NCBI GenBank assembly: GCA_947173485.1
Contig: CAMWFH010000023.1
Coordinates: forward strand, 1-39,518
DNA length: 39,518 nt
Source of the DNA: an uncultured Clostridia bacterium
GTDB taxonomy: Bacteria > Bacillota > Clostridia > Oscillospirales > Oscillospiraceae
Direction: 5' to 3'
A program made the position numbers and the translations under genes. Within the stretch, counting starts at the first letter, position 1. Each line of letters starts with the position of its first letter. Of this stretch, positions 7,344-14,580 are shown in pieces. The notes beneath the pieces were generated by a model. That model was not told where the DNA came from and made no database searches. It was given only the letters and a program-made list of their open reading frames with translations.

Positions 7344-7387
7344 AAAAGCGGGTCCTATGGGAAAAATTTCCCCGAAGGCCCGCTTTT
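7344..7387. terminator. Bidirectional terminator with nested palindrome
   Basis: AAAAGCGGG (7344-7352) pairs with CCCGCTTTT (7379-7387), with A and T runs on both sides. The loop holds a further perfect GGGAAA-TTTCCC palindrome. It ends the sigma/anti-sigma unit. No gene on the opposite strand needs it nearby. Confidence 0.8.
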
Positions 7388-7391
7388 GCTC

Positions 7392-7420
7392 TTGCAATAC
7401 CGGCAAGATCGCATTAAAAT
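7392..7420 (+). promoter_or_regulatory. Promoter of the phosphoglucomutase gene
   Basis: TTGCAA (7392-7397), 17-nt spacer, TAAAAT (7415-7420). It starts a few bases after the preceding terminator, about 50 nt before the ATG, which fits a monocistronic transcript. Confidence 0.65.
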
Positions 7421-7474
7421 GACGGTAGAGCATTCTATCCCACCGCGATATATCATAAGAGGAGGAAACCGAGT

Positions 7475-9202
7475 ATGGATTTCATGAAGGAGTATGAGAA
7501 GTGGCTGGCCAGTCCGGCGCTGTCCGCCGGGGAGAAGGCGGAGCTGGAGGGCATCCGGGGGGACGCTAAGGAGATCGAGTCCCGGTTCTACGGTCCCCTG
7601 GAGTTCGGCACCGCCGGCCTGCGGGGCACCATGAAGGTGGGGCTCCACCAGATGAACCGCCATGTGATCCGCCATGCCACCCAGGCTTTCGCCCAGGTGG
7701 TGCTGGAGAGCGGGGCGGAGGCGGCCAAGCAGGGGGTGGCCGTCTGCTTCGACTGCCGCAACCACTCCCAGGAGTTCGCCCGGGAGGCCGCCTGCGTCAT
7801 GGCCGCCAACGGGATCTTCGTTCGGCTGTTCGAGTCCCTGCGGCCCACGCCGGAGCTGAGCTTCGCCGTCCGGGAGTACGGCTGCGCCGCCGGGATCAAC
7901 GTCACCGCCAGCCACAACCCCAAGGAGTACAACGGCTACAAGGTCTACTGGTCCGATGGGGCCCAGCTGCCCCCGGAGCCCGCCGAGGCCGTGGCGAAGA
8001 AGATGGGCGAGATCGACATCTTCACCGGCATCAAGTCCATGGACTATGACCAGGCCGTGTCTGAGGGCAAGATCGTGATCATGGGGGCGGAGACGGACGA
8101 GGCTTTCCTGGCCAACGTCATGGCCCAGGTCAACGACAAGGCGGCTGTGGATAAGGTGGCGGACACCTTCAAGATGGTCTACACCCCCTTCCACGGCACC
8201 GGCCACAAGCTGATCCCCGAGGCGTTGAAGCGGCTGGGGATGCAGCACGTCCTCTGCGTGCCGGAGCAGATGGTGATCGACGGGGACTTCCCCACGGTGG
8301 TGTCCCCCAACCCGGAGAACCCGGAGGGCTTCGCCCTGGCGGTGGAGCTGGCCAAGGCCAACGGGGCCGACTTCATCCTGGGGTCCGACCCGGACGCTGA
8401 CCGGGTGGGCATCATGGTCAACACGGGGAACGGCGAGTTCAAGGTCCTCACCGGCAACCAGACCGGCGTGCTGCTGCTGGACTACCTGATCGGGGCCATG
8501 AAGCGGACAGGCAAGCTGCCTAAAAATCCTGTGGCCTTAAAGACTATCGTCACCACCGAGATGGCCCGGAAGGTGGCGGAGAGCAACGGCCTGAAGAGCT
8601 TCGACACCTTTACCGGGTTCAAGTTCCTGGCCCAGAAGAAGGACGAGCTGGAGGGAAGCGGCGAGGGGAACGTGATCATGTCCTATGAGGAGAGCTACGG
8701 CTATATGCTGGGCTCCTTCGTCCGGGACAAGGACGCGGTGACGGCCTCCGTGGCCCTGACGGAGATGGCCGCCTGGTACGCCGGCCAGGGCATGACCCTG
8801 TATGACGCCCTGCTGGCCCTGTATGAGAAGTACGGCTGGTACGGCGAGCGGACCATGAACCTGGTGATGCCGGGGCTGGACGGCTTGAAGAAGATGGCCG
8901 ACCTGATGAACGGCCTGCGGGAGAAGCCGCCGGTGGAGATCGCCGGGGTGGCGGTGAAGGAGCAGAAGGACTATAAGGACGGCAGCGTGGTCACTGTGGC
9001 TGATGGGGCCAAGGGGAAGATGGAGCTCTCCGGCTCCAACGTCCTCCGGTATGAGATGGCTGACGGCACCAGCGTGATCGTCCGGCCCTCCGGTACCGAG
9101 CCGAAGGTGAAGGTGTACATCCTGACCCAGGGCAAGGACGCCGCCGAGCGGGATGCCAATATCGCCAAGTACGCCGCCTGGGCCGAGAGCCTCCAGGGCT
9201 AA
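7475..9202 (+). CDS. pgcA: Alpha-phosphoglucomutase / phosphomannomutase family
   Basis: This 575-residue alpha-D-phosphohexomutase interconverts glucose-1-phosphate and glucose-6-phosphate, feeding glycogen, UDP-glucose and cell-wall glycans. The four-domain signature elements are present in order: FGTAGLRG near the N-terminus, phosphoserine loop TASHNPKEYNG with catalytic Ser146, metal loop DPDADR (305-310), sugar-binding SYEESYGY, and phosphate-binding RPSGTEPK at the C-terminus. The length matches the long PgcA/PGM2-like Firmicutes type rather than the 450-residue GlmM/ManB type. GGAGGA precedes the ATG. It is a single gene between two terminators with its own promoter. Mannose activity cannot be excluded. 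Confidence 0.94.
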   Translation: MDFMKEYEKWLASPALSAGEKAELEGIRGDAKEIESRFYGPLEFGTAGLRGTMKVGLHQMNRHVIRHATQAFAQVVLESGAEAAKQGVAVCFDCRNHSQEFAREAACVMAANGIFVRLFESLRPTPELSFAVREYGCAAGINVTASHNPKEYNGYKVYWSDGAQLPPEPAEAVAKKMGEIDIFTGIKSMDYDQAVSEGKIVIMGAETDEAFLANVMAQVNDKAAVDKVADTFKMVYTPFHGTGHKLIPEALKRLGMQHVLCVPEQMVIDGDFPTVVSPNPENPEGFALAVELAKANGADFILGSDPDADRVGIMVNTGNGEFKVLTGNQTGVLLLDYLIGAMKRTGKLPKNPVALKTIVTTEMARKVAESNGLKSFDTFTGFKFLAQKKDELEGSGEGNVIMSYEESYGYMLGSFVRDKDAVTASVALTEMAAWYAGQGMTLYDALLALYEKYGWYGERTMNLVMPGLDGLKKMADLMNGLREKPPVEIAGVAVKEQKDYKDGSVVTVADGAKGKMELSGSNVLRYEMADGTSVIVRPSGTEPKVKVYILTQGKDAAERDANIAKYAAWAESLQG

Positions 9203-9233
9203 GGCCGAAGGTGGACCGGCAATAGGAAAAATA

Positions 9234-9275
9234 CGCGTCCCCTGTGGCTGTGTGCCGTGGGGGACGCGCCTTTTT
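9234..9275 (+). terminator. Terminator after phosphoglucomutase
   Basis: CGCGTCCCC (9234-9242) pairs with GGGGACGCG (9260-9268), with inner GTGGC/GTGCC mismatched pairing, followed by CCTTTTT. Confidence 0.88.
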
Positions 9276-9325
9276 GGCCCTCGCCGGGAGGGGAAAACTT
9301 TTTTGTCAAATTTCTCAAATAGGAC

Positions 9326-9354
9326 TTGCATTTTAAGGCCGTATCGTTTATCAT
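9326..9354 (+). promoter_or_regulatory. Candidate promoter of the SLH protein leader
   Basis: TTGCAT (9326-9331), a 17-nt spacer and TATCAT (9349-9354), in an AT-rich stretch. It would start a transcript near 9361 and leave a leader of about 315 nt before the surface-protein ATG. Confidence 0.5.
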
Positions 9355-9360
9355 TGATTT

Positions 9361-9675
9361 CGGAGACATAAATGCGGCAGGCTGTAGGGTGTTGCAGCAC
9401 CCCACAGCCCTGTACGAGTGACGGAACCACTCAGCACAGTAGTTTTCACTACACCACGGGGCTATTATACTCATTTTGGTCCCCCGTTTCAAGGCCGATC
9501 TGAGTTTTTTAGCTGTGTGCGCATTGATTCTATCAAGGCGGTGTTGAGTTCAAAGCTCGGCACCGCTTTTATGTTTCCAACGTCTCCCAGCGGGGCGTTT
9601 CTATGCCCCGCCGGGAGATTCGTTGGGAATTTAGACAAGGTTTGCTTCCCTATACTTAAAATTGGAGGAATTGGT
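9361..9675 (+). promoter_or_regulatory. Long structured 5' leader of the surface-protein gene
   Basis: The stretch has no credible gene but several stems: GGCTGT/ACAGCC with inner GGGTG/CACCC (9380-9409); GAGTG/CACTC; GTAG/CTAC; ACGGGG (9456-9461)/CCCCGT (9482-9487); a terminator-like GCGGTG (9538-9543)/CACCGC (9561-9566) followed by TTTT; and a long stem CCAACG...CGTTGG (9577-9626) with inner CTCCC/GGGAG and GCGGGGC/GCCCCGC. GGAGGA at 9664-9669 serves the ATG. The series of alternative stems, one with a U-tract, suggests post-initiation regulation. I could not match it to a riboswitch class by eye. Confidence 0.45.
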
Positions 9676-12138
9676 ATGAAGAAAAGACTGCTATCGCTCC
9701 TGCTGGCGCTATGTATGGTGCTGGCGCTGACGCCGGTCACCGCGCTGGCCGGTATGCCTGGCCCAAACATCCCTAACCCAGTAACGACTCTGACCGAGTT
9801 GCGAGAAGCACTCGAATATGTAAAAGGCGAACCAGGAGAAGATACAATCTATCTTAAACCTGCGGAAAATTTCTGGGATGGCAGCCCGGATGATGGAGAG
9901 ACATTCTATCTGTCGGTCTATACTAGCAGTGGATCCCATGCAAAGGTCGAGCTCCAGGGCGATTGGACGATTCCCGAAGGAACGATTGTGGATACCAATC
10001 TTGAGTTCATCTGCGGTGATCACCAGGTCATCGTGGAGGGATCCCTTAATGGCGGGATCATAGACAGAGCGGTCTTCAAAGACGGATCTTCTATCTTGTA
10101 CACACCGAGTGTCCGAAAGGGCGATATCTGGACCATCGAGGGAACGGTCGAATATTCGGGCCTGCACCTGGAGGGTGAGCTTCACGGCAAGCAGGGGAAG
10201 CTCCTTAGTGAGGGGGCTATCCTTAGTATCTATTCCTCTGAGGACCCTGAAGCGGTATGTACGCCAGTCCTGTCCGGCGAGTTGGAGATTTTAAGTAGTG
10301 TATGGCTCGGAAGACCTGAAGTGACCACCTCCCCGATCGTGATCACCATCGCTGAGAACAGCAACATCAAGATGCCCGAGGCAGGCCATAGCGTGGATCT
10401 GAAATCAGGCGACCGCATCGATATAAAGGCAGGCAGCACACTTACAGCAAGGCTGGTCATAGTCCTCGGCAGCCGTGTAGATGTAGCGGGAGAGTTATAC
10501 GTTCCAAAACAGGAGAGCATCTACTTAGGCGGCGAGATCTGTCTGGCGGACAGCGGCGTTCTGACTCTTGACAAAGGGCGGATACAGGAGTATCGCAGCG
10601 GGGAGCAGAAGCTCCGGGGAAAGATCACCGGCAGCGGGACTATTAAGGCATACAGCGAGTATTACAGCATAGACACATCCTTCGGAGCCCGCGTTTTTGA
10701 TATTGATTCAAATCTGGATGACCCAGATGCCTTTGACCAGATCGCTGATGATGGCTGGTACGACTACCACTATCACGATGTGATCGGTGAGAACGTAAAG
10801 GTCTGGTGCAACTGGACGGACTGCAAGCATACATGGGAGAGCAAGGTGATCGAGCCCACCTGCGACAGATGGGGCCACACAGCCCACGCCTGCACCATTT
10901 GCGGCACGTTCGACTCGACCGACCTGGTAGAGCCCCTTGGGCATATCTGGGGCGAGTGGACCGTCACTAAGGAGGCCACCGAGACTGAGGAGGGTAGCCG
11001 GACCCGCGCCTGCACCAGAGAAGGATGCGAAGGGACGGAGACCGAGGCCATCCCCGCCATCGGCAGCGGCACTGTGACCCCTGGCCCCAACCCTGGCGGC
11101 CCCAGCGGCCCTGTTGACCCCAACCCCGGCGGCTCCAGCAGCTCCAGCGATGATGATGACGACGATAACACCACCACCTCCACCGTCACCAACTCCAACG
11201 GCTCCACCACCACGAAGGTGACCGACCACTCCACCGGCACCGTCACAGAGACGACCCGTGACAAGGACGGCACCAAGACGGTGAAGGAGACGAAGAAGGA
11301 CGGCACCGTCACCACCACCAAGACCCAGAAGGACGGCACGGTCAGCAAGATCGCGGAGAAGGACGGCCAGCAGGAGGTGAGCGTCACCTACAAGAAGGCG
11401 GACGAGCCCACGGTGAAGCTGCCGGTCTACATCCCCGTGAACGCCACGGTCACTGTCAGCGGCCAGGGCGAGGGCAAGCGGGTAGAGATCCCGGTCACCG
11501 GGTTGACCGCCGGCACCGTGGCAGTGCTGGTGGAGAACGGCCAGGAGAAGGTGATCCCCACCACACTGACCACCAACAGCGGCCTGTCCGTCACTCTGCC
11601 GGACGGCGCGACCGTGAAAGTCAAGGACAACACCAAGACCTTCAATGACGTAGCCGGCGACTACTGGGGCCGGGACGCGGTGACCTTCGTCACCAGCCGG
11701 GAGCTGTTCAACGGCACCGGCTCCGGCAGCTTCTCCCCCAACGCCACCATGACCCGCCAGATGCTGATGACCGTCCTGGCCCGCCTGGACGGCGCGGACA
11801 CCAAGGGTGCGGCCTATGAGAAGGGTATGGCCTGGGCGGTGAGCGCCGGTATCTCCGACGGCAAGAGCCCGGAGGCGGATATCTCCCGGGAGCAGCTGGC
11901 CGTGATGCTCTACCGTTACGCCGGCAAGCTGGGCATGGAGACTACCGCCAGCGGCGACCTCTCCAAGTTCAGCGACAGCAGCCAGACCTCCGCCTGGGCG
12001 GAGGAAGCCATGGGCTGGGCCGTAGGCGCGGGGCTGATCGGCGGCAAGGGCGGCGGGGTCGTGGACCCCACCGGCACCGCCACCCGGGCCGAGGTCGCCA
12101 CCATCCTCCAGCGGATGACCGGCCTGATGGCGAAGTAA
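9676..12138 (+). CDS. Secreted cell-surface protein with C-terminal SLH domains
   Basis: The start at 9676 (GGAGGA six bases upstream) gives 820 residues beginning with a clear Sec signal peptide (MKKRLLSLLLALC..., cleavage near TALAG at about 26). Residues about 30-370 form a beta-rich region of repeating IEG/VEL-type strands, likely a right-handed beta-helix; I cannot name it. Residues about 380-470 hold two HTW/HIWGEW-plus-CxxC modules (CTICG, CTREGC) common in surface proteins of gut Clostridia. A Gly/Pro/Ser/Asp linker and a Thr/Lys-rich DGTVT-type repeat follow, then three SLH-like motifs (about 655-820; for example FNDVAGDYWG, RQMLMTVLARL, ADISREQLAVMLYRYAG, RAEVATILQRM) that bind pyruvylated cell-wall polymers. 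It probably acts as a wall-bound adhesin or matrix protein. Base composition is visibly less GC-rich in the N-terminal half. Confidence 0.85.
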   Translation: MKKRLLSLLLALCMVLALTPVTALAGMPGPNIPNPVTTLTELREALEYVKGEPGEDTIYLKPAENFWDGSPDDGETFYLSVYTSSGSHAKVELQGDWTIPEGTIVDTNLEFICGDHQVIVEGSLNGGIIDRAVFKDGSSILYTPSVRKGDIWTIEGTVEYSGLHLEGELHGKQGKLLSEGAILSIYSSEDPEAVCTPVLSGELEILSSVWLGRPEVTTSPIVITIAENSNIKMPEAGHSVDLKSGDRIDIKAGSTLTARLVIVLGSRVDVAGELYVPKQESIYLGGEICLADSGVLTLDKGRIQEYRSGEQKLRGKITGSGTIKAYSEYYSIDTSFGARVFDIDSNLDDPDAFDQIADDGWYDYHYHDVIGENVKVWCNWTDCKHTWESKVIEPTCDRWGHTAHACTICGTFDSTDLVEPLGHIWGEWTVTKEATETEEGSRTRACTREGCEGTETEAIPAIGSGTVTPGPNPGGPSGPVDPNPGGSSSSSDDDDDDNTTTSTVTNSNGSTTTKVTDHSTGTVTETTRDKDGTKTVKETKKDGTVTTTKTQKDGTVSKIAEKDGQQEVSVTYKKADEPTVKLPVYIPVNATVTVSGQGEGKRVEIPVTGLTAGTVAVLVENGQEKVIPTTLTTNSGLSVTLPDGATVKVKDNTKTFNDVAGDYWGRDAVTFVTSRELFNGTGSGSFSPNATMTRQMLMTVLARLDGADTKGAAYEKGMAWAVSAGISDGKSPEADISREQLAVMLYRYAGKLGMETTASGDLSKFSDSSQTSAWAEEAMGWAVGAGLIGGKGGGVVDPTGTATRAEVATILQRMTGLMAK

Positions 12139-12154
12139 ACGATAAGTGGATACC

Positions 12155-12199
12155 GGACGCCATGCCGTGGGGACCTACGCGGCATGGCGTCCTCTTTTT
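12155..12199 (+). terminator. Terminator after the SLH gene
   Basis: A perfect 13-bp stem GGACGCCATGCCG (12155-12167) / CGGCATGGCGTCC (12180-12192) is followed by TCTTTTT. Confidence 0.93.
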
Positions 12200-12215
12200 G
12201 TCCGGTCTTACGCAC

Positions 12216-12244
12216 TTGCATGAGGGGCGGATGTATGGTATGAT
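12216..12244 (+). promoter_or_regulatory. Promoter of the Rpn-family gene
   Basis: TTGCAT (12216-12221), 17-nt spacer, TATGAT (12239-12244) with an extended TG-G before the -10 box. It starts immediately after the previous terminator and about 25 nt before the GTG start. Confidence 0.65.
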
Positions 12245-12274
12245 AGAGCCAGACAGCCGGAGAGGGGTGGCAGC

Positions 12275-13069
12275 GTGGCAGAGCTGACCGTGACAGAGCG
12301 GATAGACCAACAGCACCAGGAGGACCTGCGGCGGCTCAAGAGTCTCCGCCTGCTGGACGATGACTTCTTGACCAAGTGCTTCGAGGGGGACCCCAAGTAT
12401 ATCCAGCTCGTCCTGCGGATCGTGCTGGAGATGCCGGACCTGGTGGTGGTGGATGTCCGCACCCAGGTGTTCGTGGAGAACCTACTCAAGCGCTCCGATA
12501 AGGGCGCGGGACGGAAACGGGCGAGATACAACAGCAGCATGATGGACGCGAACCTTTTGCAAAAGGGCGAGGACTTCAAGGAGCTGCCCGAGACCTACGT
12601 CATATTCATCACGGAGCATGACGTGATCGGCAAAGGCCGGCCGCTGTACCATGTAGGCCGGTATATCTTCGATACGAATGAGAGCTTTGAGGACGGTTCG
12701 CATATCCTATATGTGAACGGCGCCTACCGGGGCGAGACGCCCATCGGGCGGCTGATGCACGATTTTTCCTGCACGGACCCGGCGGATATGTACTATGAGG
12801 AGCTGGCGGAACGGGTCAGATTTTTCAAGGAAGAGAAGGAGGGGATCTCGATCATGTGCAAGGTGATGGAGGATATGCGGAACGAGTCCTTGAAGGAGGG
12901 CGTGGCCATAGGGGAGAAAAGGGGCATGGAAAAGGGCGCGAAAGAAAATATGAAAGAGACGGCGCTCCGTATGCTGCTGGCGGGGAATTATGCGTTGGAA
13001 GAGATATCCAATATCTCCGGTCTCTCTGTGGACGATGTAAAGAGGTTGCAGATCGAGCAGGGCGTATGA
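12275..13069 (+). CDS. Rpn/PD-(D/E)XK-family protein, apparently missing its catalytic core
   Basis: This 264-residue protein belongs to the Rpn-like 'PD-(D/E)XK nuclease family transposase' proteins that are multi-copy in gut Clostridia. Family landmarks are present: SDKGAGRKRARYNSSMMDAN, LPETYVIFITEHDVIGKG, FEDGSHILYVNGAYRG and the C-terminal helical tail ending VDDVKRLQIEQGV. From memory, family members carry about 20 more residues between VFVENLLKR and SDKGAG, including the LDV Asp and the N-V-E-x-Q catalytic strand. Here the two flanks are fused in frame near 12493-12502, so the active-site Asp and Glu-x-Gln/Lys are gone. The start is GTG behind GGAGAGGGG. The protein is probably not an active nuclease. 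A family alignment would settle the deletion. Confidence 0.75.
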   Translation: MAELTVTERIDQQHQEDLRRLKSLRLLDDDFLTKCFEGDPKYIQLVLRIVLEMPDLVVVDVRTQVFVENLLKRSDKGAGRKRARYNSSMMDANLLQKGEDFKELPETYVIFITEHDVIGKGRPLYHVGRYIFDTNESFEDGSHILYVNGAYRGETPIGRLMHDFSCTDPADMYYEELAERVRFFKEEKEGISIMCKVMEDMRNESLKEGVAIGEKRGMEKGAKENMKETALRMLLAGNYALEEISNISGLSVDDVKRLQIEQGV

Positions 13070-13306
13070 GCCACCGTAGAAATACAGGAGACAGGATGCG
13101 GTCAGACCTAGGAGGGGATCTCGATCATGTGCAAGGTGATGGAGGATATGAGGAACGAGTCCTTGAAGGAGGGCGAAAAAAGGGGCGAACAAAACATGGT
13201 ACTTCGTATGTTGCAGGCCGGGAAATACACGCTGGAAGAGATAGCCGAGCTTTCTTGCCTCTCTTTGGATGACGTAAGGAGATTGCAGATCGAACAGGGC
13301 GTATAA
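12838..13306 (+). repeat. Tandem duplication of the Rpn gene 3' end
   Basis: The segment starting ggaggggatctcgatcatg at 12838 recurs at 13111 (offset 273). The first 60 or so bases are nearly identical and the remainder is diverged but clearly homologous, ending in the same IEQGV codons and a similar trailing sequence (GTAGAAATAC versus CGCGAAAATAC). Copy 1 covers 12838-13069 and copy 2 covers 13111-13306. Confidence 0.85.
13111..13306 (+). pseudogene. 3' fragment of a second Rpn-family gene
   Basis: In one frame this reads EGISIMCKVMEDMRNESLKEG, then EKRGEQNMVLRMLQAGKYT, then LEEIAELSCLSLDDVRRLQ and IEQGV, stop. That matches the C-terminal 75 or so residues of the gene just upstream but with many substitutions and a short deletion of the GVAIGEKRGMEK spacer. 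An in-frame TAG lies immediately before the homology (13109-13111), and no N-terminal part exists, so it is a gene remnant. A 59-codon ORF from ATG 13127 could be made if translated, but no good ribosome site is seen. The divergence suggests it came from a paralogue rather than from a recent copy of its neighbour. Confidence 0.75.
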
Positions 13307-13325
13307 ACTGCCGCGAAAATACAAG

Positions 13326-13363
13326 GGGACCGGGAGCTGATTTGTCAGCGCCCGGTCCCTTTT
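13326..13363. terminator. Terminator between the Rpn remnant and the DUF815 gene
   Basis: GGGACCGGG-a-GCTGA pairs with TCAGC-g-CCCGGTCCC, followed by TTTT on the plus strand. On the minus strand it lies about 18 nt past the end of the leu-ilv operon, followed by TTGTATTTT, so it may serve both directions. Confidence 0.85.
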
Positions 13364-13380
13364 CCTATCTTGATAAGCTC

Positions 13381-14574
13381 TTAAACGGTCCCTTCCGCCA
13401 GCAGGCTGTCCACGAACTGCCGCGCCGCCCGTGGGGACCGCCCGCCCCGGCCCAGGGCGAAGCGCTCGGCCAGCTGGTCCAGGTCCTCCCGGCAGATGCC
13501 CTGCTCCGCCGCCAGGTGGCGGACGATGTGGAGGTAGGTGGCCTTGTCCGGCTTCTGGAAGGTGATCTGGAGGCCGAACCGCTCGGACAGGGACAAAAGC
13601 TCCTGCATGGTGTCGTTCCGGTGGATATCGTCCCCCTCCCGGTCGTGGAAGCTCTCCTTCACCAGGTGGCGGCGGTTGCTGGTGGCGTAGATCGCCACAT
13701 TGGGGGACTTCCGGGAGACAGAGCCCTCCAGGATGGCCTTCAGGGCGCTGTAGTTGTCGTCCCCCTTCTGGAAGGACAGGTCGTCGATGAACAGGATGAA
13801 CTTCAGCGGATTGGCCGCCAGCTCGTCCAGGATGGCCGGCAGCAGCCGCAGCTGGTCCTTCCGCACCTCGATGACCCGCAGGCCCTCTTGGTGCAGTTCG
13901 TTGGCCACGGCCTTGATGGTGGAGCTCTTCCCCGTGCCGGCGTCGCCGGTGAGGAGGATGTTGGCGGCGGGCCTGTCTGCCAGCAGGGCCAGGGTGTTGT
14001 CCAGGATGAGCCGCTGCTCCCGCTGGTAGTCCACCAGGTCCTGGAGACGGGTGCCGTCCGGGTGCCGCACCGGCACCACATGGCCCTCCTGGTCCAGATA
14101 GAACATATGATAGCGGGCGTAGATGCTGTAGCCGAACCGGCCGATGTTCTCCACCCGGCGGCGGTAGCTGCCGGTAAGGTCCACCGGCGAGTTCTCAAAG
14201 GCGGGCAGGTAGTCCACCTCTCCCAGGCTGGCGCAGAGGACCGCCGGGGTCAGGTCCGCCACGGCCTGCAAGGTCTTCAGTTCCTCCAGGAGGCAACGCT
14301 CCATGCTCGCCGGCGGCGTCTCCCCCCGGCCCACCTGGCGGAGGTACACCGTCTCGCTCCCCTCCACCACGCTCTGGATATGCTTCCCCAGGTCCGCCTC
14401 GTCGGTGGCGTAGAGCCGGGAGACCAGCTCGCCATAGGCGGAGATGATCTGGGCGGGCCAGCCGTTCTCTAGGCAGTCGCAGTAGGTGCAGACAGCCTCG
14501 ATCACCGGCTCGCTCAGCAGGGGGCGGAAGAGGGCCAGCGCCCGCAGGCGCACGCTCAATTCACTCAGTTCCAT
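13381..14574 (-). CDS. DUF815-family AAA+ ATPase
   Basis: This is a 397-residue P-loop ATPase of the DUF815 family. The N-terminal ~190 residues are helical and specific to the family. Walker A GDAGTGKS lies at 210-217, Walker B FILFIDD at 259-265, and a sensor-1-like IYATSNRRH follows. The cellular role of DUF815 proteins is not established. It starts 6 nt after the ilvD stop, so it appears to be the last gene of the leu-ilv operon and is probably co-regulated by the T-box. Whether this reflects function (for example remodelling of an operon enzyme) or chance attachment is unknown. Confidence 0.88.
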   Translation of the reverse strand: MELSELSVRLRALALFRPLLSEPVIEAVCTYCDCLENGWPAQIISAYGELVSRLYATDEADLGKHIQSVVEGSETVYLRQVGRGETPPASMERCLLEELKTLQAVADLTPAVLCASLGEVDYLPAFENSPVDLTGSYRRRVENIGRFGYSIYARYHMFYLDQEGHVVPVRHPDGTRLQDLVDYQREQRLILDNTLALLADRPAANILLTGDAGTGKSSTIKAVANELHQEGLRVIEVRKDQLRLLPAILDELAANPLKFILFIDDLSFQKGDDNYSALKAILEGSVSRKSPNVAIYATSNRRHLVKESFHDREGDDIHRNDTMQELLSLSERFGLQITFQKPDKATYLHIVRHLAAEQGICREDLDQLAERFALGRGGRSPRAARQFVDSLLAEGTV

Positions 14575-14580
14575 AGGCGC

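Noticed and set aside
9418..9675. 86-codon N-terminal extension of the SLH protein
   Set aside because: It has no ribosome site and would place the clear signal peptide in the interior; MKKRLL at 9676 has an ideal GGAGGA site.
9361..9675. c-di-GMP riboswitch before the SLH gene
   Set aside because: I looked for the conserved core of both known classes by eye and did not find it; left as an unassigned leader.
12838..13306. CRISPR-like or mobile-element repeat
   Set aside because: There are only two copies, both align to the coding tail of the same gene family, with no spacer pattern, terminal inverted repeats or target-site duplication.
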